The position numbers and the translations under genes are program-made. Of a DNA stretch of 42,500 nucleotides, positions 37,028 through 42,500 are shown in pieces. This stretch comes from Phormidesmis priestleyi Ana (GTDB taxonomy: Bacteria > Cyanobacteriota > Cyanobacteriia > Phormidesmidales > Phormidesmidaceae), in contig LJZR01000035.1 of NCBI GenBank assembly GCA_001314865.1, positions 1-42,500 of the forward strand, given 5' to 3'. Every line of letters begins with the position of its first letter. The first letter of the stretch is position 1. Below the pieces are notes generated by a model that was given only the letters and a program-made list of their open reading frames with translations, searched no databases and was not told where the DNA came from.

Positions 37028-40000
37028 ATGCTAGGTCACTCTCCCCGACAAAAAGCTGCTGCCGATCCGGCTATCCTGGTCCCTTGGCTTAAGGAAACTG
37101 TACTGCGCCCTGAAGATGCCACCTTAGCTGAGGTTCGAGTCAGGCTACGCGGTAATATTTTGCATGTTTTATGGGAGTCTGCTGCGAGGGGCGCACTGCC
37201 TCGTGAGTTGGTTTTGATGCGGCTGGTGCGATCGCTGCAAGCACCGGAAGTCAAAGCGCGCCTTGAAGATGAGTTTCCGCAGATTTATCAGATTTATGTC
37301 TACAGCCGTGGACCGCTTGATTCTAAGCCGGCCTGGAGTGCCCCGATCTACCTCAATCGTTTAGACAAGCACCTAGCGCTTTTGGTTCACGGTGCTAGCG
37401 ATGCTGAAACCGTTGCTAAAATCGCCGCAGCCGCGAGTTTGGCCTCAGAGGATTCTGTTTTAGCGAATAACGTTCAGGGCCTATCCGCACGTGCTGATGA
37501 GTCGGCTACTGATGAATCGGTTACGGATGAATCGGTTACGGATGAATCGGGTTTTGGCGCACCTCTTCTTAAAGAGCCTGAAGAGTCTAAAAATGAAGAG
37601 ATTCGCTCAAATGTGGAATCTTTAGCGGCTTCTCCCCCGCTTGAACAACTGCTAGATATCAGTTTGGCACGCAGAGGCGACTCAAGTGCGATCGCTCGCT
37701 ATCTCAGCGAAGCCCTGAGTGCTTTGAATGTAGGGGTTAAAGTCAGCGCCCGCGTGGTTCCTGGCAAAGCGCGTCGAGCCAAAGCTGTCGTCGCGGTTCC
37801 TCTTATTAATGCGGCCAATCAGAATGCAAGCAGTCAGAATGCGTCACATCCATCCGCTAGTGCGACAAATAGTGCAATCAATCAATCAGTCGCTGAGCCA
37901 GCAATCAGTCATTCAGCTGCCCTTGATCAGAACGCAGCCGCTGTCGTAGCGGAATCAGACGATTCTGCAAGCAGCGATCTGGTCTCTCGGCTTTGGGTAT
38001 TTTGCGAAGCGAGCTACAGCCCCGACCCACTTTTGATTGCTGAACCCATCGCCGAACGGCTGCGTCAGCTTCATTTGGGCCAGTTTCAAGATGCGGTCAT
38101 CACCATTCAGGTAACTGGCGAAGCCGCCTCCGACTGGCGACTGCGAGTCGATCTAACGCCGCCCGAAAAAATGCTTAGAGAATGGGGCCGGTGGGGTGAC
38201 GTTCCGGCGCTTTCGCGGCTAGTGAACCAAATTTCGCGGCGGTACGGCTTAAAGCTAGTTACGGAATTCAAAAAATCATCATTACACCTGATTAGCTATG
38301 CAGTTAAAGATGTTTTGAGTCCTACGCCTATTGCTGAAAATGCTCCACTGCCCTCACCCACTGTAGATATTGACGGCTTAGTTGGGGATGTGTCCTCGCT
38401 ACTGCGAGCGATCGCACCTCAGGGCGTTCAGCGGGCAATGCTCTATGGCCCCTCAACCGATGACATCAGTCCCGAGTGGCTCCGTGGCATTGAGCTGCCA
38501 GCGGCTGAAGATCCGGAACTCGCGAAGAGTGCAATGTCTTTGGCCAGTGAAGGCAATATGCCTGCGCTAGCTTACTGCCTGACCAGAGCGCTCAACCCGG
38601 ATATTAAAGACCAGCTAGCCACAGGCGGTATTCGGGTGCAGCTATTGCAAAAAGACCGACTACTGCATGTAATGGCCGATGGGCCCATTTGCCCGCCTAA
38701 AAATGCGATTGTTCCGCTCATTACTCAAACGCTAGAGCAGGCGAATGTTTCAAGCTTGGTAGAGGGCGTTCGTCTCTATGGTCGTCGGGCTGGCCAAAAG
38801 CAGCCGATTTGGACACAAGGGCAGGACTATCAGCGGCGAGAGCGGATGGTGCCCGAGGCAAAGCCTGAATTTGCCGCGTCTGAAGCCTATATTGGCGAGC
38901 TGATTACCGCTGTCACAGACGCTAGCCTGTCGGCTGAGGTCGCTGCTGGTGAAGCCGAGTCTGACCTGGGCCTGATGAAGGGACTGGCCAGAGCTTTTCA
39001 ATATGCGCTCATTAAAAGCCAGGTGTTTGTTCCTGCGGATGAAACCAGCGGCCTACGGTCTAAATTGCCCCGATCTTTTCAGACTAACGGCGGCAAGATG
39101 GCTTTAATTTGGGGGGCTGTCGGTTTGCTTTTGGCCGTTCAGGTCGATTTTATCGCGGGTCAGGCGCTACGCCAAACTGCGACCTCAGCGGTCTCAACTA
39201 CTGCGGAGGGTTTGGACGCCGAGATGCCTAAGACTGGGCAAGGAGATTCTGAAGGGGTTGAGCAGCTGAAGCCCAATGGCTTTAACGACGAGCTAGCGGG
39301 CTTAGATTGGAACGAAGGCCAAACCAATGGGGATCAATCGCAGTCGGCATTGGCCGATGATGGCTTTTTGGCTGATGGCTCTACCGATGTTTTGGCCTCG
39401 GCTTCGGGCGATCGCCGATTTGACAATCGCGACTTTACCGCTTCTGCGATTAATGACAGCGAGTTGATTTACAGCCCTCAACAGGATTTTATTTCCACTT
39501 CTTCACTACTAGCAGGCTCTACACTGCCGACTTTTCGATCTCAACAGCTGGATGAAAAGCTGGCATTATACCGTCGCCGCATAGCCCAGTCAGGCCCGCC
39601 CGATGTCTTGGTAATTGGCAGCTCGCGGGCGCTGCGAGGGGTTGACCCAGCCGCTTTACGACAGTCTTTGGGCGCCGCTGGCTACGAGGGGCTGAGCATT
39701 TTTAACTTTGGTGTAAATGGCGCAACGGCTCAGGTTGTCGATTTAATCGTCAGGCGGCTGATTCCACCCGATCAGCTGCCGCAAATTATTGTGTGGGCGG
39801 ATGGGGCGCGGGCCTTTAACAGCGGCCGAACGGATGTGACGTTTGATGCGATCGCCACCTCCGAGGGTTACCAGCAGCTAGAATCGGGCGTCGCCAGCGA
39901 TGGCATGAATGACTTGGCTCTAGGCAGCTTGTCTGAACAGCTAACCGCTCGGGCTCGATCAGCGGATCAAAGACTCAGCGAGCTATTGGGTAAGGTCTCT

Positions 40001-40618
40001 TCGGGCTATACCCACCGGAGCCGAGTTCGCACGGCGTTGGGGCAGGGATTTGGGGCGATATCGAAGCCCTTCCAAGGGAGAATCGCGCCAGGATTTCTCG
40101 CTGAAGAAGGCATTACTGAAACCAAAGACACGCCCACTGGCGCACCGACCGAAACTAGCCTGATCGACTCTGACGGCTTTTTGGCGCTGTCCAATCGGTT
40201 CAATCCTGCAACCTACTACAATGACCACGCCCGTGTTGCGGGCGCTTACGATGGCGACTATCAAGCATTTAGGCTAGAGGGCATACAAGAGCAAGCGCTG
40301 ACTAACCTGCTGACCTACACCACAGAAAAAAATGTGCCGGTTATTTTTGTCAACACACCGCTAACTGACGAATACCTAGATGCCCATCGGATGAAAGCAG
40401 AAGACTTTTTTGTGCAGTACATGGCAGAAGTTGCACAGTCCTCTCCAACTATGACCTTTCGTGATATGGGTCAGCTTTGGCCGCAGCGCTACGACTATTT
40501 TTCAGATCCTAGCCACCTCAATCGGTATGGTGCCTATCAGGTTGCCACTCGGCTGGCTCAAGATCCTCTGATTTCTTGGCCGCAGTCCTTACCTGCCCAG
40601 AGTGATGAACCCCAGTGA
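37028..40618 (+). CDS. DUF1574 / SGNH-hydrolase-like membrane protein
   Basis: 1196 residues. The N-terminal two thirds hold about four divergent copies of an alpha/beta module. Examples are VRVRLRGNILHVLWES near 37-52, the SLARRGDSSAIARYLSEAL copy near 216-234 and the LAYCLTRAL...GGIRVQLLQKDRLLHVMADG copy near 512-550. Two low-complexity inserts interrupt them, one with a DESVT repeat. One membrane helix lies near 690-710. The C-terminal DUF1574 domain has SGNH-esterase features: GSSR with Ser865, NFGVNGATAQ (block II), and D1160-P-S-H1163 near the end. With the MBOAT gene 94 bp downstream it probably forms a polysaccharide O-acylation pair, as in the AlgI/AlgJ/AlgX systems. Confidence 0.82.
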   Translation: MLGHSPRQKAAADPAILVPWLKETVLRPEDATLAEVRVRLRGNILHVLWESAARGALPRELVLMRLVRSLQAPEVKARLEDEFPQIYQIYVYSRGPLDSKPAWSAPIYLNRLDKHLALLVHGASDAETVAKIAAAASLASEDSVLANNVQGLSARADESATDESVTDESVTDESGFGAPLLKEPEESKNEEIRSNVESLAASPPLEQLLDISLARRGDSSAIARYLSEALSALNVGVKVSARVVPGKARRAKAVVAVPLINAANQNASSQNASHPSASATNSAINQSVAEPAISHSAALDQNAAAVVAESDDSASSDLVSRLWVFCEASYSPDPLLIAEPIAERLRQLHLGQFQDAVITIQVTGEAASDWRLRVDLTPPEKMLREWGRWGDVPALSRLVNQISRRYGLKLVTEFKKSSLHLISYAVKDVLSPTPIAENAPLPSPTVDIDGLVGDVSSLLRAIAPQGVQRAMLYGPSTDDISPEWLRGIELPAAEDPELAKSAMSLASEGNMPALAYCLTRALNPDIKDQLATGGIRVQLLQKDRLLHVMADGPICPPKNAIVPLITQTLEQANVSSLVEGVRLYGRRAGQKQPIWTQGQDYQRRERMVPEAKPEFAASEAYIGELITAVTDASLSAEVAAGEAESDLGLMKGLARAFQYALIKSQVFVPADETSGLRSKLPRSFQTNGGKMALIWGAVGLLLAVQVDFIAGQALRQTATSAVSTTAEGLDAEMPKTGQGDSEGVEQLKPNGFNDELAGLDWNEGQTNGDQSQSALADDGFLADGSTDVLASASGDRRFDNRDFTASAINDSELIYSPQQDFISTSSLLAGSTLPTFRSQQLDEKLALYRRRIAQSGPPDVLVIGSSRALRGVDPAALRQSLGAAGYEGLSIFNFGVNGATAQVVDLIVRRLIPPDQLPQIIVWADGARAFNSGRTDVTFDAIATSEGYQQLESGVASDGMNDLALGSLSEQLTARARSADQRLSELLGKVSSGYTHRSRVRTALGQGFGAISKPFQGRIAPGFLAEEGITETKDTPTGAPTETSLIDSDGFLALSNRFNPATYYNDHARVAGAYDGDYQAFRLEGIQEQALTNLLTYTTEKNVPVIFVNTPLTDEYLDAHRMKAEDFFVQYMAEVAQSSPTMTFRDMGQLWPQRYDYFSDPSHLNRYGAYQVATRLAQDPLISWPQSLPAQSDEPQ
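37496..37550. repeat. In-frame 15-bp tandem repeat
   Basis: GATGAATCGGTTACG twice, preceded by a diverged copy and followed by a partial copy; encodes DESVT repeats in the DUF1574 protein. Confidence 0.92.
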
Positions 40619-40643
40619 TCTCTCCAGATATGAACCCCAGTGA
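40605..40643. repeat. Duplication across the DUF1574 stop codon, period 25
   Basis: ATGAACCCCAGTGA occurs at 40605-40618 and 40630-40643. The first TGA is the real stop; the copy repeats it 25 bases later, out of frame. Confidence 0.88.
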
Positions 40644-40712
40644 CGACTAAAGTAACGCCCAAAGTGAGTTCTAAAAAATCAAGCAGCTCCCTATTTCTAT
40701 CGCGGTAACCTT

Positions 40713-42188
40713 ATGATTCTGCCGTCTATCCTCTACGGCTTTTTTCTCGCTGGTGTTGTTTTACTTTACTGGCTTGCACCTAATAAAGTCGCTCGATTGC
40801 TGGTACTGCTGGTCACTAGCCTGTACTTTTATGCATCATTGCAGCTTCACTATGTGCCCTTAATGCTGGTGCTTGTCGGACTCAACTTTTTTGTAGGTAA
40901 GGCACTCGGTACGCCGTTAGACTGGCGTATCCCCAATGAGGCTTGGCCTTACGCCCAGGCAGATTGGAACAAAAAACGAGGTCAGCTGCTAACGGGCGGT
41001 ATTGTTTTAAATGTTCTACTGTTGCTGGCGTTTAAGTATTTCTCTCCGCTTCTAGAGACGTTGCTGCCGAATTCACCCACTAGCGTCCTGGTCGATAGCT
41101 GGCTAATGCCGCTGGGCCTCAGCTTTTTTGCTTTTGAGTGCATTGCTTATCTAGTTGATGTCTATCGGGGATCGCCTGCCAGCGATCAGCTGTTAGAGTT
41201 CGCGGCTTACAAGCTATTTTTCCCTAAGCTAATTTCTGGTCCGATCACTCGCTTTCATAGCTTCGCAGGGCAAATGAAAGAGCAGCCGGTGCCACCGCTG
41301 AGTCAGAGCGCAGAGGGCCTGTGGTTAATTGCTTCTGGTACGGTCAAAAAGCTGCTGATTGCTGACCATATTGGCCTACTGGTGAATGCCAGTGCAGGTA
41401 GTCTGCCGAGGGCAGGCAGCGGTGATATTTGGCTACTGGCCTTTGCCTATGGTCTACAGCTGTATTTAGACTTTAGCGGCTATGTCGATATTGCCCGAGG
41501 GAGTGCGATACTACTCGGCTTTAACCTGCCGCAAAACTTTGATTTTCCATACTTTGCCACCAGCATTGCAGATTTTTGGCGACGCTGGCATATCACCTTG
41601 GGTGACTGGCTACGCAACTATCTGTATTTTCCGCTGGGTGGCTCCCGAAGAGGTCTCACGCGTACCTGTATCAATTTAGTGGTGGTGATGCTGGTAGCTG
41701 GGGTTTGGCATGGCGATCGCTGGGGTTTTATTGTTTGGGGTGCTATTCATGGTTTGGCGCTGGTTATCCATCGCCTCAGCGGCGCACTCTCAGAACGTTC
41801 AAAGGCGATCGCCTCTTTTTGGCAAAGCATTCCCGGCCTGTTAACGGCCTGGGCCTTGACTCAGCTCACCGTTTTCTTCAGTTGGATTTTCTTTCGCCTA
41901 CCTAACCTTAACGACGCCGGACTGGCCATGCGCCATCTGTTTGGCCACTCGGCAGATATTCAGTTCGCTCAAAAGGTGTATCAGGAATCCTTTGGGCTCA
42001 ACCGTCCGCAAATTTCGTTGCTGCTGCTCGGTATTGTGAGCCTTATGGGTGTTGCCTATGGTGTGCAGCGAGGACTCAAATTGCAAATTAGTTGGCCAGT
42101 AAAAGTACTATTACTGCCTATCTGCTTCTATCTGGCCTGGGTGCTAGCCCCTTCAGAAGCTTCACCCTATATTTACTTTGACTTCTAA
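40713..42188 (+). CDS. MBOAT-family O-acyltransferase (AlgI-like)
   Basis: 491 residues, about ten membrane segments. It has the AlgI-type hallmarks ELAAYKLFFPKLISGPI-like segment near 168-183 (here EFAAYKLFFPKLISGPITRF), DFSGYVDIARGSAILLGF near 252-269, and NFDFPYFATSIADFWRRWHITLGDWLRNYLYFPLGG. The catalytic histidines are H333 (VWHG) and H346 (IHG). Such proteins pass acetyl or another acyl group across the membrane for transfer to an exported polysaccharide. The DUF1574/SGNH protein upstream on the same strand is the likely periplasmic partner. The stop codon is in a 13-bp tandem repeat. Confidence 0.93.
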   Translation: MILPSILYGFFLAGVVLLYWLAPNKVARLLVLLVTSLYFYASLQLHYVPLMLVLVGLNFFVGKALGTPLDWRIPNEAWPYAQADWNKKRGQLLTGGIVLNVLLLLAFKYFSPLLETLLPNSPTSVLVDSWLMPLGLSFFAFECIAYLVDVYRGSPASDQLLEFAAYKLFFPKLISGPITRFHSFAGQMKEQPVPPLSQSAEGLWLIASGTVKKLLIADHIGLLVNASAGSLPRAGSGDIWLLAFAYGLQLYLDFSGYVDIARGSAILLGFNLPQNFDFPYFATSIADFWRRWHITLGDWLRNYLYFPLGGSRRGLTRTCINLVVVMLVAGVWHGDRWGFIVWGAIHGLALVIHRLSGALSERSKAIASFWQSIPGLLTAWALTQLTVFFSWIFFRLPNLNDAGLAMRHLFGHSADIQFAQKVYQESFGLNRPQISLLLLGIVSLMGVAYGVQRGLKLQISWPVKVLLLPICFYLAWVLAPSEASPYIYFDF

Positions 42189-42217
42189 TACTGGCTTCTA
42201 ATACTGGCTTCTAATAC
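42183..42217. repeat. 13-bp tandem repeat across the MBOAT stop codon
   Basis: TTCTAATACTGGC twice and a partial third copy. The stop TAA (42186-42188) is inside the first unit; the later TAA copies are out of frame. Confidence 0.93.
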
Positions 42218-42432
42218 GGAGTAGTGTTTTGATAACTCACGCTGAAAAGGCGCAGGGAGCGAGTTTGAAGTCTACTCAGCTGCAAATTATCAATAGCGAA
42301 TTAATTGTTAAGAGAATCGTATCTCTTCGCGTAACCCTCTAAATTGTTAACAGAACGAAACAGAAGTTAACTCTTTTAGGTTTTCAGCTGCTTCGTTTCT
42401 AATACGTACCTAATTACTCGGAATAATAAACA

Positions 42433-42500
42433 ATGACTACTACACTACAGCAGCGCCAAAGCGCTTCGTTGTGGGAGCAGTTTTGTCAGTGGGTTACCAG
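42433..42500 (+). CDS. psbA: Photosystem II D1 protein, 5' end only
   Basis: The first 22 codons read MTTTLQQRQSASLWEQFCQW and continue VT, matching the N-terminus of cyanobacterial D1 almost residue for residue. D1 is the reaction-centre subunit carrying P680, QB and most Mn-cluster ligands; the gene continues beyond the window. The leader ends GGAATAATAAACA before the ATG, AT-rich as usual for psbA. The 244-bp gap to the MBOAT gene contains a 5-bp dyad (AGAGA-ATCGTA-TCTCT at 42311-42326) but no promoter I can assign firmly. Confidence 0.93.
   Translation, partial: MTTTLQQRQSASLWEQFCQWVT

Overview
The window is chromosomal DNA from a cyanobacterium, most likely a filamentous Leptolyngbya/Nodosilinea-like lineage; the lineage guess is weak. 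The group assignment is firm. Palindromic HIP1 octamers (GCGATCGC) are scattered throughout. The gene set includes ycf35, two Ycf46-type AAA+ ATPases, plant-type ferredoxin, a BvdR-type biliverdin reductase, a cyanobacterial PEP carboxylase, a DUF4278 protein behind a glutamine riboswitch candidate, and the first 22 codons of psbA (photosystem II D1) at the right edge. There is no rRNA, CRISPR array, transposase or phage gene. It reads as an ordinary core chromosome with many small lineage-specific genes and very many short tandem duplications.

Layout. 1-2.4 kb: recQ (minus) facing a bidirectional terminator. 2.4-5.5 kb: a tandem-repeat spacer, a ribbon-helix-helix regulator, a Ycf46-type ATPase and ycf35. 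5.6-7.4 kb (minus): a sugar-nucleotide transferase and ferredoxin petF. 8-9.7 kb: bvdR and comB, convergent and overlapping by 40 bp. 9.76 kb: tRNA-Ser(UGA). 10-13.5 kb: a metallophosphatase, a HAD-fold protein that has lost its catalytic residues, nadA and a TerB-like protein. 13.6-16.2 kb: a Crp-type regulator, an EamA exporter and a methyltransferase. 16.3-19.1 kb (minus): an AI-2E-type permease followed by a second Ycf46-type ATPase. 19.3-24.6 kb: recJ, riboswitch plus DUF4278 gene, an rRNA pseudouridine synthase and a RodZ-like protein. 24.7-29.8 kb (minus): an orphan histidine kinase, a secreted repeat protein, a HerA-like ATPase and a small outer-membrane beta-barrel protein. 30.5-36.3 kb: a large VCBS/metallopeptidase protein, ppc and a small membrane protein. 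37-42.2 kb: a DUF1574/SGNH protein and an MBOAT acyltransferase, probably a polysaccharide O-acylation pair. 42.4 kb: start of psbA.

The most interesting signals are four. First, a glutamine-I riboswitch candidate sits in front of a 58-codon DUF4278 (PirA-like) gene, with a ribosome-site-masking helix next to the aptamer. Second, a recurring class of short tandem duplications has units of 9-25 bp. Eight genes carry their stop codon inside such a duplication, and every duplication inside a reading frame has a period divisible by three. Third, an outer-membrane protein gene has a ribosome-binding site perfectly complementary to ten bases of the conserved Yfr1 sRNA motif. Fourth, a HAD-family protein related to mannosyl-3-phosphoglycerate phosphatase looks like a pseudoenzyme.
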